The notes beneath the pieces are model-generated. The model was given only the letters and a program-made list of their open reading frames with translations. It was not told the origin of the DNA and did not search any database. The position numbers were made by a program, and so were the translations under genes. From the NCBI RefSeq assembly GCF_037126465.1, contig NC_088206.1:50448841-50512840 (forward strand): DNA of 64,000 bases, given 5' to 3'. The DNA is from Ornithodoros turicata (Eukaryota > Arthropoda > Arachnida > Ixodida > Argasidae). Each line of letters begins with the position of its first letter. Position 1 is the stretch's first letter. Of this stretch, positions 45,796-56,864 are shown one piece after another.

Positions 45796-47825
45796 CGTCG
45801 GCCAAATGCCGGGCTGACGTGTGCTTCCGACCTAAAAGTCGTTGGGCCGTCCTTGTGGAAAAAGGTTGGGCCAAGCTTCGGGATTGACATTTGCCTTACT
45901 CGGCCCGACTTAATACTGCCAACGTTGGGCCAATGTAGCAGACCGACCTATAAGACATGGGGTCAACACAGGGCCAGTGTAGAACCAAGTCTGGGCAATA
46001 GCCGCCCCTTTGTCGGCTAGATGGCGGCCGACCGATTAACAGCAACGATGGGCCAACTATGCCCAAGCAACAAAGGTTGGGCCAAGCTTGGCAATAGTTT
46101 AGGCTGGCCTACCCGGCCTTGGGTGGTGTATTATGGGCCAACAAGCTTGTTTCTTGATACAGATCTATACTCTGGCCAATGACTTGCCAAGCATTGGCCA
46201 GCCTGCATTGTGCCAAGTTAGACCAAAGCAGTCCTCTGGCATCGCTCGTGTTCATACTCAATTGTCTCGCGGCGTAGGGTAACGGCGTAGGGGAGAGTCA
46301 CAAAAGGCAATATGCACGACATCACTAGAATCAAACAGCTCTTTCTTTCCTGAGGAAGAACAGATACTATACATAGGTTGTCTCGCGAGCTTCCACAAAT
46401 TCGAGAGTCCTGTTCACGTATGAGTCAAAATGAAGGGTGAGGTGTCTAAGTTTAATTCTACGCGCACACAAACAACACTGAAATGAGGAATTGCTTGTCA
46501 TATTAGCTCACCATGAAGATGACGTCTCTGTTTCTTACTGCTTTTGGTTTGAGACAATCACTTGGCCAATCGAAAGTCGAACTTATGCAGTGCTACACAA
46601 TTCCGCATTTTCCCTCTCCTCAAGGCAACATACCGAGATTGGACCAATTTCCACTTGGACCAATTCCACTCGGATTGGACCAATTTGGCAATTTCCACTT
46701 GGGGCTGTACTTAGGGTTGCCACCAGGCCGGTATTATACCGGCAAGGCCGGTTATTTGCTTGCTCTGCCGGTTGCCGGTAGGAAGGTGATACCGGCAGCC
46801 TTTTGCCGGTATTTGTGGCTCAACACCTTTCATAGGGGTTTTCCTTTCAACATTCCACTACAGCTTGAATAAATCTGGAGCACAGACCCAACTCCGTAGT
46901 CTCCAGTCGTTTTCTTAGTTATTCATTATTATTATCATCATTGTTGTCTTGCTGTTCTGTTGTCTGTCACGCTCGTTCTTTCTCTTTCTCTCTGTATACT
47001 CTCCACCCCTCACCCACTTTCCCTTTCCCGCGAACATTTCCTCCTTTCCCTCTATTCCACCTCCTTTTCCTCAACCGGTATTTTGCACTCCGAAAGGTGG
47101 CAACCCTAGCTGTACTTCGTTATTTGTACATTAAATATACATGTCATATGGCATGTTGTGGCGTTCAGCTGATGCTGAATAAAGCCCCAATCCATTTTTG
47201 CAAGGGAAGTATTGTTTTATAACGTATAGATACCATTTTCGCAACTGTTGTCTGGCTTTCGTACCGCAATAAAGACAAAGGCGAGGATTTTTTACGCAAA
47301 ATGCCGTTTATAAAACCAGTCTAACGTGTCTAAAAGCTAACAGTTGTCGCGTGTTGCGTTTCAACAATTTTAGGCGACATCAGAATTACAGAATTCGAAA
47401 CCGATACCAATTTCTGACTTGTATACGTACCGTGAGTTAGAGGACACTTTCTCTTTTTTCATATGGCGTATATGGCTCTTCCATGACAGTTTCAACGACT
47501 ACAACAGAGTCTACGTGACTGTCTCAATCTTAGGTAATATGCGCACCCCCGAGAACTGATTGAAATCGTCATAAAGAGACATCATTGGCCACTTACCTTG
47601 GTACTACGTGAGTAGATGAGTTCGGTAACCGACTGACGGCAAGCTACGGTGGCGTCCCGTCGGCACGGGCGGTTGGCCCTACGTCATTGGCCAGGCCCTC
47701 GCCGAAGTAGTTGGCAGTTAACGTTGGCCAGCCGTTAGAACATGACTGGCTGGCCGACTTTGTTGGCTGCCAACTGGTCCCCGACTTTCTGCTGACAGTC
47801 GGCCAATTTGAATTGGGAACAGGCC
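45780..47825. mobile_element. ~2-kb element with TTGGCC-rich ends inside the LINE
   Basis: Splits LINE ORF2 between the RT thumb and RNase H. Left part (45800-46210) repeats ttgggccaa/gtcggccaa words; right part (47660-47825) repeats ttggccagcc/gtcggccaa words. The interior contains a hAT copy (46704-47116) and a dispersed repeat (46430-46640). Exact ends and target duplication are not resolved. Confidence 0.5.
46704..47116. mobile_element. hAT-like MITE, family 2 copy 2 (46712-47108), 8-bp TSD
   Basis: 397 bp, ends TAGGGTTGCCACC / GGTGGCAACCCTA, flanked by gctgtact at 46704-46711 and 47109-47116. Homologous to 14902-15434. Confidence 0.9.
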
Positions 47826-48720
47826 CTGGAGTATCCTTCTTTGACTTGAGGCCTGGCACCTTTGGTGACACTGGAGGGAGTTTCAGCGTCCAGGAGGGAA
47901 TGGGAGCTGCAGGCAGAGGCTTGAACCGAGCTATTTCTTGGAAGTAGGGCGCCAGAGCATGGTGAATGCTCGACTTTGTTCGCGTACGAATCCAGCGGGC
48001 CAACGGGTGCTTGACGTGTCGAGACGCCAAACGGGTATAATGCCTGAGCGATTCGGTTACTCGCAAAACAGATATAGGTGGCTCTCTAGCTTCAGCAATA
48101 GCTGCGCGGTTGGAGGTTGCCCGCGCGACGCCTAGACAGAGCTTAGCACTTTTTGCTAGTGCACGTTGCAGGGAAATCTCCGATGTGGGACATACGCCAT
48201 GAAGGACGGGCACGTGATATGCAAGCATTTGCCTCACCAGAGAGGAATGAAGCCCAAACATGGAGTGGCATGTCGTTGCCCATCGGCACCCCGAAAGATA
48301 CCTTAAAACGTGAGTCTACCTGTTGTTTCAGCTGTTTCACTTCCGCGTTCCGGGACAGAGAACGGTCGAGCACAACCCTCAGAACCCGGTGGTGGGAAAC
48401 TCTGGCTAAGGCTTCTCCGTTCAGGCTCAGAGTGAAGCGGGACAGAAGTTTGCGGGTGAAGGGTAGGAAGACAGTCTTTTCTCTAGAGATGTCCATACTC
48501 CCTTGCGTTAGGTATCTGTAAAGCTTATCGATAGCATCCTGAAGTCTTCGTTGGAGTACAGGCCACTGCTTACCGGATGACCAAATGCAGATATTGTCGG
48601 CGTATGTGCTGGATCGTACTCCCCCCGGCAAAATGGCAGGGATACCAGCCATTACAGCGTTGAAAAGGAGAGTACTCAGAACTCCTTCCTGGGGGACCCC
48701 GGCTGTTCAACCATGACAGT
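47826..48720 (-). pseudogene. LINE ORF2: reverse transcriptase C-terminal half
   Basis: Contains GVPQEGVLSTLLFNAVMAG (RT block with the substrate-proximal PQG region), STYADNICIW where the catalytic Y-x-D-D reads YADN, and a thumb region (LQRALAKSAKLCLGV, SLRHYTRLASRH). Two frames are needed, so it has at least one frameshift near 48200. The changed catalytic Asp alone would inactivate it. Confidence 0.7.
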
Positions 48721-48739
48721 CTGTATTGCCACTAGATGT

Positions 48740-48850
48740 TTGTGTTTTGCAGAGTACAAGGACTGGGAAGTTATGACAGTGAATAAAGTTGCGAAATTCT
48801 CCTAATTTGGCATTGAGGCCATTGCAGTTCCACTGGAATATGGTGGTGAA
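48740..48850 (-). pseudogene. LINE ORF2: start of APE-like endonuclease
   Basis: Minus-strand frame reads IFQWNCNGLNAKLGEFRNF..., the typical opening of APE-type LINE endonucleases. The sequence then jumps directly to the RT PQG block, showing an internal deletion of most of the endonuclease and N-terminal RT. Confidence 0.6.
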
Positions 48851-49292
48851 CTAGTCATTCTGAGTTACATTAAAGAGGTGCTCCACCGCAAGAAGGGCTT
48901 GGACTTCCGCGATGCGGGCTGAATTCGGAAGATCTCGGAGCCCGTAGAGCGGCAAATAGTAGATGGATAACACAGGTCAACGACGTCGTTGCATGGTCAC
49001 TAATGGCAGATGCTCGGACACGAGAATCTTTTCGCTTAAGTTGCGATTCAGCTCCTAGTTTAGGGTTCCGCTTGGCCTTCCCAGAGTTGTCGGCCTCACT
49101 AATCTAGCGACTAGAAAGTGCATTTGCATATGAGTTCCCTGGGCAGGGAGCATTGGTTCGCTGGAAGCTCTTATGCTCTCGCACTGGGCGATATGGCAAT
49201 GGTAAATGAGGGTACTCTGGAGTAGCTGCCTTCTCGAATTCAGGATTCAGAGGAGCTTCGCTATGTATACGCGGTCTGCCGTGACGTACTCT

Positions 49293-49674
49293 CTAGGCAT
49301 GGGCGGCGTGGGCGGCTCCAGCAACAGCGCAGGCCCCGTACGTGGAAGTGTGACGACCATCGCAGTTCACACATCTCGGCTCGCGATGTGCAGTACAGGC
49401 CTTGAAATCATGCTCCCCTGCATAAATTTTGCAACATTGACGGCCACGACAAGCCTTAGCAATGTGACCAAATCTCTGGCATTTGAAGCACTGAATTGCA
49501 GGTGCTACATAGTCACTTACAGGGTGTCGAGTACAGCCCAAGGCTACTTCATGAGGAAACTGTTGTCCCGGCTTAAATGTAAGGATAACACTTGATTTGA
49601 CTATAGGTCTCGATGACCCATCTTCTTCTCTGGCAAACTCCACAACTCTTTTGACATCCGTCACCCCCTCCGAC
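49293..49674 (-). pseudogene. LINE ORF1 C-terminal part with CCHC zinc knuckles
   Basis: Contains IQCFKCQRFGHIAKAC (C-x2-C-x4-H-x4-C), a degenerate second knuckle (CCKIYAGEHDFKAC, with a Cys replaced) and CVNCDGRHTSTYGAC (C-x2-C-x3-H-x6-C). This is the nucleic-acid-binding end of an I-group ORF1. The 5' end is cut at the LINE insertion boundary. Confidence 0.7.
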
Positions 49675-49987
49675 CACAATATGACACTGTTTGACGCACC
49701 GTTTGTCCACTAAATCTGACCATGGCACATATCATAAAAACAGTCAGAGAATGTCATAATGACTATCGGTAGTAAAAAACACTATGACTCTGAAGCAGCG
49801 GTAGTCTCCTAAAATGGACCCATGGCACATATCAACATAGTCATGGAATATCATAATGACAGTCGGTAGTCATAATGCACTATATGGCACTGTTTGAAAC
49901 GGTGGTAGTCCCACAACGTCGATTCATTTCACATATGAAAATAGTCATGGAATGTCATAATGACCGTCGGTAGTCACAGTACACTAG
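49675..49987 (+). repeat. ~105-bp satellite array, part 3
   Basis: About three units, in register with the array left of the LINE. Ends just before the palindromic element at 49999. Confidence 0.85.
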
Positions 49988-49998
49988 TAGTAATCATT

Positions 49999-50171
49999 CA
50001 ACCCAAGTTTTACACAGAAAATCCACGGCAAGTATTGCACTTTTTACTTTAAATTATTTTAAAATTGCTTTAAAATTTCTTTAAAAATTTAAAGTTTTAA
50101 ACTTTTTAAATTGGGCAAAATCTAACTCAGTGCAATACTTGTCGTGGGTTTTCTATGTAAAACTCGGGTTG
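49999..50171. mobile_element. Palindromic MITE-like element, 42-bp arms
   Basis: Arms 49999-50040 and 50130-50171 are inverted copies (caacccaagttttaca..., ...tgtaaaactcgggttg). The centre is AT-rich (tttaaa words). No target duplication identified. Confidence 0.7.
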
Positions 50172-50867
50172 TAGAAAAAAAAACTAGATAGAAAGGAAGT
50201 AGAGAGTGGGAAACAATTTATTTGAAAATCAACGACGCCATCTTGAAGAAATCACGCCGGTGCGGGCGACTGGGGCACGACGGTTGCAGAGGCAGGTGGC
50301 CACCTAGTTCCAAGGCATCACACCAGATGGCGCCAGCATAGTAGCTCTATGCGAGAAAGATAGGGAACAACAAAGTACTAGCGGCACGTAAAAATGGCAG
50401 CACTGCTCAACAAGTCCAGGCATGCGAGAGAAAAGGCCTAACCACAGCGTCACAACACTACGCGGCTAACACAAGGCGGGAACCACCTGCCACACGACGG
50501 TAAACGTGCGTCAACAGGCTTGGTATGGGACACCGCTGAACAAGTCTAAACATGCGCACACAGCGAGAAAAGGTTTAACACGAGCACGGTAAAACAACGT
50601 GCAAACACCGGTAAATCACTCACCTTTTTCCCCTGCGACTGCTCATCAGCCAGGCAGAAACTGAGCGGGCGCGGGCACTGTGGAGCAACCGAGCGCACGT
50701 CTGCTCTCTGCGAGAGCCAGCGAGCAACTGACTGGGACGCCGCTCCGCGGCCGCTACGCATGCGCGCGCGCTCTTAGCGCCCTCTACGGCGACGACCTGC
50801 GAGGAGGAGGAGGAGGAGGAGTGTCGTTGGGAGGAACCCGAGAGGTCTGCCTGCCTGATTAGGCGGC

Positions 50868-51125
50868 ATGTTTCTCGGGAAGGGAAAGGTGGTGGAGAGG
50901 AGGAGAGGAAGGGGTGAAGTGGAAGACCGAGCGGAATCCGCTCGGGGGGAGGATAGCTGCGTCCATGGGCCGACTTCAGGGGAACTGTGCCGGCATACGC
51001 CTATTACACATCTGAGGGAAACCCAGGAAAAACCCCAGACGGCACAGCCGGCCCGCGGATTCGAACCGCGGACCTCCCAGTCTCCAAGCGCACGCGTTAC
51101 CGCTGCGCCACCGGAGCTGGTACGA
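50868..51125 (-). repeat. tRNA-derived SINE
   Basis: On the minus strand the head has box A TGGCGCAGCGG (plus 51100-51110) and a perfect box B GGTTCGAATCC (plus 51057-51067). The T-arm stem ccgcg/cgcgg is intact and a GC-rich acceptor-like pair is present. The body follows (ccccagacggcacagcc, cccctgaagtcggcccat when read in reverse) down to about 50868. This is a Pol III-type SINE, not a tRNA gene. I recall this type from tick DNA. Confidence 0.7.
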
Positions 51126-51149
51126 CCTGCGAGAGGCTAAAGAGAAGAG

Positions 51150-53300
51150 CATTCCCGCGCCCCCTGCAGGCCGTTCTCATTGGTCGTGACGTCATCCTAT
51201 TGTTCCAGGGCTACCCTGTTTTTTTTCCACTAATGCTCCTTTGGACAAGGTCCACTTGAAACAATAGTGCCACGGTATGACGTCATCACGTACCTGCGTG
51301 GCTGAAGGACGCGTGCGCTCTAGACAGGGGACCTATTATTTCTTGAATCACTATCCTAAGATTATTTCCTTTATTCTTCTATAACGATTGCATAGGAAGC
51401 TATTGCAGAAGAGCACCATGTATGAAAGCTGATCGTAGGAATTCCAAAGTCTTACTAAATGAGACTTGCAAAAGAACAAAATATTCTAACACGTAACTCC
51501 ATGAACGGCTAATAAGAGGACACTGGCACTCAACAAATCAACACAGAGTACGGGTAACAAGGAGCGCAGAACGATGCGTCTACTCCATCCGACAGCCAGG
51601 CACGGAACTGAGTCGTAATGCTTTTTCTCCTCTATAAAGTCCTGCATCTGTCCCTCTTGCGGTTGATTTCAGAACTAATTGAATTGCGAAATTATTAAGA
51701 ATAGCACTATTCTCATTCAGGGCAGGACTATCGACATCATCAAGACAAGAATGTTCCTTGTCAAAAAAGAAAAAAATACCTCACCTAAAAAAACCCCACC
51801 TAAGCTACGCTCTTCCACTGACGATCAACGCAATTGCTAGGAGCAGAATTAACGTGTCTACACAAGCCAGTGTCCAAGAGAGAAGTGAATCCTTGCGCCC
51901 CCTGCAGGCCATTCTCATTGGTTGTGACGTTATCCTATTGTCTCAGGGCTACACTGCTTTTTTCCACTAATGCACCTCTAGACAAGGTCTACCTGAAACA
52001 ATAGTATCGCGGTATGACGTCATCATGCAGGTGCATGGCTCAAGGATGCTTACGCTCTAGACAGGGGACCTGTTACTTATTGAATCACTATCCCAAGATT
52101 ATTTCCTTTATTCTACTATAATGATTGCATAGGGAACTATTGCAGAAGAGCACCATACATGAGAGGAGATTGTAGGAATTAAGCATTTCATTCCCAAAGT
52201 CTTACTAAATTGGACTTTCAAAAGAACAAAATATCCTAACACCTTGAATGCCTACATTCAACGAGGTAATCGAGACATGTCCATCTCTTCCGAGAGCCAG
52301 GCAGCTAACTGAATAATGTCGCTTTGTTCCTCGACTGGATAAAGCCATGCACCTGTCCCCCTTGCAGTTACTCTCTGAACTGAATGAATCGCAAAATTAT
52401 TAAGAATAGCACTACTCCCATTCAAGGCAGCACTATCGTCAAGAATGTTCCTTGTCAAAAAGAAAAAAAACTACACGTAGAAGGAAAACATGACAGAACG
52501 GGGGGGGGGGGGCAGGGCATGTCAGCGCATGTTTGTCAGACAACAAGGGGGAAAAAAGCAAAGAGAAACACTTGAACAAAGCAAAAAACCAATATCAAAC
52601 TATTTCTAAGCACACGCACTCCTCTTATTCAAAAACAGTGCTCATCATAAATCCGTCCAGGACAATACATACCATTTTTCTATTGCTACACTTTTTTCCA
52701 GTAACTGTCAATGCATTGCTCCAGACTGCGTGACGTCATCACATCCTGCCTGAAGAAGACAGCGGCAAAGACAAAGACTCCTATTATTTGTTGAATCGCA
52801 AGATTATTTCCTTTGTCCTACTCTTAATGATATTCATTCTTACATTAAAATTCAACAAAAAGCACACTAGTAAACTACCACTGCTCTTTTAAAATAATAA
52901 GTGAGTCCACTCAACATCATCACCAGGCTTATGTGATACACAACCCTTTCTATGCTCGTATACTCATTGTCTGAGGCTACACCTGCGAGCACAAAGGCGC
53001 GAAAGCCGGGGGGCAAAGTTCCATTCGCGCTCGACGGAGGACTAGACAGAACGCGTTTACGGGAACATGATGGCATTCCCACCATATTAATGATTATTGC
53101 ATTACAGTTTAGAAAAACTACTACAAAACTATAATTTTAGGAGCCTATTAAAATTCTACCTTCTATGGAAACTATAATTGCCCTATTACTTGGATCGCTG
53201 TTAATGAAGCGCTCCAATTTTTTCTCTCTTCCCATTTCAGCCTTGTCATGCAGTTAAGCAGACTCACATCCAAAATAATTAATTTACACTGAGGGTGCCG
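51150..53300 (+). repeat. Three tandem units of ~720-740 bp with TGACGTCA
   Basis: Units start near 51150, 51888 and about 52610. cccctgcaggcc recurs 738 bp apart (51165/51903, T position); TGACGTCA lies at 51278, 52015 (TGACGTCA) and 52731. The shared downstream part is ttgaatcactatc(c/t)(t/c)aagattatttccttt. The third unit is the most diverged. The only notable motif is the CRE-like octamer. Confidence 0.75.
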
Positions 53301-53660
53301 TGCCTCAGGAATTCCTATCCTGCTCTCAGATGCAAGCATTTCTGCACGAATACCTATAACAGCTTACTTCTTCAACATACCGAGCTCCTAACAACATCTA
53401 ACAAACAAGCAGAGAAACCCACTTCTCAGCTTTACCATGCGACTTTCTTCTGCACAAAAGCAGTGATTTGAGGAAACAGCACCAAAAATTGTGTGCACTT
53501 GTGCTTGACTTAAAAAAACTGAAGCATATGCTAATAAACTAAGAAAAAGACACTCATGTCTGGTATCAGATAATGCTACATACACAGCCGCATTGTCCCT
53601 TCGTAAAGAAAGCACAGGGCGAGGGCACACAAATTCCTTTAAGCGAGCAGGGAAAAGGCT
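53270..53660 (+). repeat. Dispersed repeat, matches 62340-62800
   Basis: Shares catttctgcac, cctataa, gcttact, aactgagaaaaagacac and gcgagcagggaaaaggctta in the same order with 62340-62800. Confidence 0.65.
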
Positions 53661-53689
53661 TAAAGGAGCTATGAACTATACCAAGCAAG

Positions 53690-53940
53690 CCCGCCGACTG
53701 TGTCGGCTCCAAACGGCGATTTCAACGTGTTGTCTGTGACACCATCTTCCCGAATGACAACGTTCTCGCCCATGATTTGTTGATAACGAGAGGCGAAGCC
53801 TATTATGTATCTATATTATGCGCGGCTACAAATGGGCTACGCCTCCCGTTTTCAACAAATCAGAGACGAAAACGTTGTCATTTGGGATGATGGTTGGCTA
53901 GGAGCGTGCCATGTAGTGAAGTTCATCTTGAAGAGGGTAA
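53690..53940. repeat. Diverged relative of the foldback MITE at 33354
   Basis: The right half (gatggttggctaggagcgtg, gaagttcat) matches the right arm of 33354-33602. The left half is a weaker inverted match. Confidence 0.5.
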
Positions 53941-54631
53941 AGCAGAACGTTATGTGTACCTCCGCTGTGGCGTCTGATTGGGTGCTACAATTCTCCAGAT
54001 GACGTAACGATGGATAGAGGTATCTGGACGGCGGTGCGTGTACTCGCCCGAATACGAAAGAGAGTGCGTTTTTGTATTAACGCTGCACAAGTTATGAAGG
54101 AGAAGAATTGAACAATAGATTGTAAATAGAATTACGAAGCGTAGAAGAACAATATTACATCCATTAAACCCGTAACTAAATACATGCAGATAGGAGTTCT
54201 TACCTCCTTTAAAGCTCAGCTACGCCGATTTTCGAGTGTTACAGAATGGAATGGTACTCACACGATGTGTTCATAAGGGAACACTGATTATGTATGCAAA
54301 ATAGTTATCCCAAACTCCTCGCGGTTCTCCGAAAAAGTGAATTTTAGTTTCACTGACATCCCATCTTGTGGCCCGCAAACCCTGTGTCGACGACACATTC
54401 GTGGTCTGCACCGCGCTACGGCTTGGCATGACTTTTGGCTTGGTTTCTTCCGCAAAGCCGGCCAATTTCTTCTGCCGAGCAGTCTGCTGCGCAGATTCAC
54501 ATTGGGGAAGTGATAAACAGTTCGCTATTAGGGAGCCAATATATTTCTGAACTTCACTAAACCCACGAGGAACGCGAGTTTTGCTTCCTTCGACTGCAAA
54601 GCATTTGCTAGGCCAGTACAGACTTCCTGGT

Positions 54632-54844
54632 ATGATTCGTGTTCTGTGCTGCGTGCCGAGAATGCGTGAGCGTTTTGCTCCCGTCTGCAAGAACACTTCA
54701 GCATGCAGTTCCAATGTTTCAAACCACAATTTTCCGAAAGGCGAAAGAGAAATCTATTGATGGCAACAGTCGGTTACAACTCCGACTGGGTGTCACCTTC
54801 AAAAGCAGTGATTTGATCTGTTCATCTGGCTCATACGAATGTTA
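54632..54844 (+). pseudogene. THAP-domain remnant, N-terminal part
   Basis: One frame gives MIRVLCCVPRM... and VSNHNFPKGERE, resembling the Cys-rich start and H-x-FP segment of THAP zinc fingers. A second frame gives NSDWVSPSKAVI, a stop, then SVH, where a C-x2-H pair of a THAP domain would need Cys in place of the stop. A frameshift and a lost Cys make it non-functional. The domain continues at 56749 after the 1.9-kb element. Assignment is from motif order, not a search. Confidence 0.4.
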
Positions 54845-56748
54845 CCCAGGCAGAAATCTGGAATGGGACCATTTCAAAATGGTTTAACGAACTGGTCCCA
54901 CTCTGGTAATGGTCCCACTCTGGTCCCACCCTAGTAATGGTCCCACTTGCCAAGTGGTCCCATGGGGGACCAGTTCGTTAAACCACTTCAGAATGGGACC
55001 ACTCTGGAGTGGGACCACTTCAAAGTGGTTTATTGGACAGGTCCCACTTTCAGTGTGTCCCACTTAGTGACTGGGACCAGTTGAAAGTGGAACCAGCTTC
55101 ACGATGGTCCCACTTGAACTGGAACCAGTGGAATTGATCCAGTGGTCCGGGATCCGGCCACTTAGCAGCTGGGGCCACTGAATGCATGACTGAAAATAAT
55201 GCGTAGAAATGCAGATATTGCTCAAGTAAATACCGTTTATTCTGCTAAAAGCATACACTGAGCAGAAAGAAATAATCAATACATCTCTACATGTTCATAC
55301 TACGTATAAGTCTGATCACTCACTGTGTCTTGACAAAGCATATGCCTGACTGTGCGATGCACTCACGGAATACAGGGAGCTTTCGTTCGTTGGCCACCTC
55401 ACATCTTGTATTTTCTTAGAGAAGATGACACATGACACTCCTGTTTTCCATGCGGGTCGCGACACCCCCTTCCTCTTCACCGTACGTTCGGAATCTTCTT
55501 ATCCTGTTTCTCTTCAAGTTCCTCCTAAGTTTCTAAAATGAAACATCTATGTAATAGTAATCAACACATCACGGTAATCACTCATACCTGCAAACATTCG
55601 CGACGTGCAGTCCGATTGGCGTTTCACAGTGCGTTTTGCCCCTACGCCGTTTACGTCTTCTTGGCGTCAAAACTCTTCCGGGAAATCGACAGTGTGTTGC
55701 ATAGGAACCATTGTCATCGCATTGTCTTACAAAGCCCACTAAAACACACGTAAATACTGCACAGGAGATACACCATCCTTGCGACGGCAACTGAAGACCA
55801 AACCAACTTGTTGCGACGCGTTCAAGCACCAACTGCCATGCCGCCATGCGGCCATGCCACCTGCCACTCTCGCCTCTCTCGCCCTCTCCTCTCCCTCTCG
55901 GCTCTCGCCGTTTGAAGTTTGAAGTTGTAGCCGCCGTAGCGTCTTTACATTGCATCAGCCTCTGCAGTTACCTTTTCTTTTTTTCGTTGTCTTTCTTCTA
56001 GTTATTTAGCTTAATTTTTGTTGTTGTTGAGATGTATTTTTTTACCTTTCTCTGGTACTTTATATGTTATGATATGCACCTTCAGATGAGAATATGTGCT
56101 CGAATTGGAGTTACGGGGATACAGCATATATTTGATCGCAGACGCACGCACCCGGATAAACATCAATAAAAAGAGATCATGCATGTGCTAAAATAGATCA
56201 GAGTAATAGATCTAACAAAACCAGAAGGATATATGGCAAGTGTGAACAAGATGAAATCTCAAAGGGGAAAGCTGGGAAGCTGCCCAACTTGGAGTCTCAA
56301 GTGACCATTCTGGGAACAAAATGGTACCTGTGAGGCTCCAGCTGGAAGTGTTGGAACCATCTGAGCCCAAAATGGAACCCGCTTAAAGCCAGAGTGGGAA
56401 CCACACACCACTTTGCACCCTTCTGGGCCCAGAATGGAACCCACTTAAAGCCAGAGTGGGAACCACACACCACTTTGGCACCCATCTGGGCCCAGAATGG
56501 AACCCGCTTAAAGCCAGAGTGGGAACACTGCACCACTTTGGGACCCATCTGGGCCCAGAATGGAACCCGGTTAAAGCCAGAATGGGACCACTAACGCCAC
56601 TTGGGGACCCATCTGGGACCAGAATGGAACCCGCTTAAAGCCAGAGTGGGACCATTAATACCACTTGGGGACCCATCTGGGACCATTCAACTGCAAATGG
56701 AACCACTTGGGGACCATTCGGGAACCAGTCCTGATTTCTGCCTGGGTA
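54843..56748. mobile_element. TA-flanked element (54845-56746) with repetitive subterminal arrays
   Basis: 1902 bp, ends CCCAGGCAGAAATC / GATTTCTGCCTGGG, flanked by TA at 54843-54844 and 56747-56748. Left subterminal 54868-55150 repeats tggtcccact words; the right side repeats gggacca/aatggaaccc words in opposite sense. It includes a 63-bp minisatellite at 56360-56690. It has no transposase and splits the THAP-like sequence. Confidence 0.75.
56360..56690 (+). repeat. 63-bp minisatellite, about five units
   Basis: aatggaaccc recurs at 56371, 56433, 56496, 56559 and 56623 (spacings 62, 63, 63, 64). Because 63 is divisible by three, frames stay open on both strands; I do not take them as genes. 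Confidence 0.85.
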
Positions 56749-56864
56749 CGGAAGCAATGCGCAACTTGTTTCACAAGAAGCCGAAGATGTCTCGTCCGCC
56801 GGGATGCTGTGCCAACCTTATCTGCAGTAGGAGATTGCAGGGGCAGGACTAGGCAGCAGATAAA
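56749..56864 (+). pseudogene. THAP-domain remnant, C-terminal part
   Basis: Frame reads RKQCATCFTRSRRCLVRRDAV and continues PTL. The string DAVPTL after a basic stretch is the conserved C-terminal AVPT-type motif of THAP domains. It is followed by GRTRQQIK and a donor-like AAAG|GTAAGA at 56865. Together with 54632-54844 it makes one domain split by an insertion. Confidence 0.45.

Larger units (their letters stand above)
45077..49682 (-). mobile_element. RNase H-bearing non-LTR retrotransposon inserted in the satellite, 8-bp TSD
   Basis: The insert 45085-49674 is flanked by cacaatat (45077-45084, 49675-49682), and the satellite reads on in register across it. On the minus strand the order is ORF1 with CCHC knuckles, the beginning of an APE-like endonuclease, the RT C-terminal half, RNase H, and a Cys/His tail, then an A/T-rich simple-repeat end. 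This is the layout of I-group LINEs. It is 5'-truncated, has an internal deletion between endonuclease and RT, and is split by a ~2-kb element (about 45780-47825). Not autonomous. Confidence 0.75.

Noticed and set aside
51045..51122. Functional tRNA gene on the minus strand
   Set aside because: Boxes A and B are good but the anticodon arm does not fold and a SINE body follows.
56297..56640. Long open frames on both strands with repeated WAQNGT/LKPEW words
   Set aside because: They are a by-product of a 63-bp tandem repeat whose length is a multiple of three.
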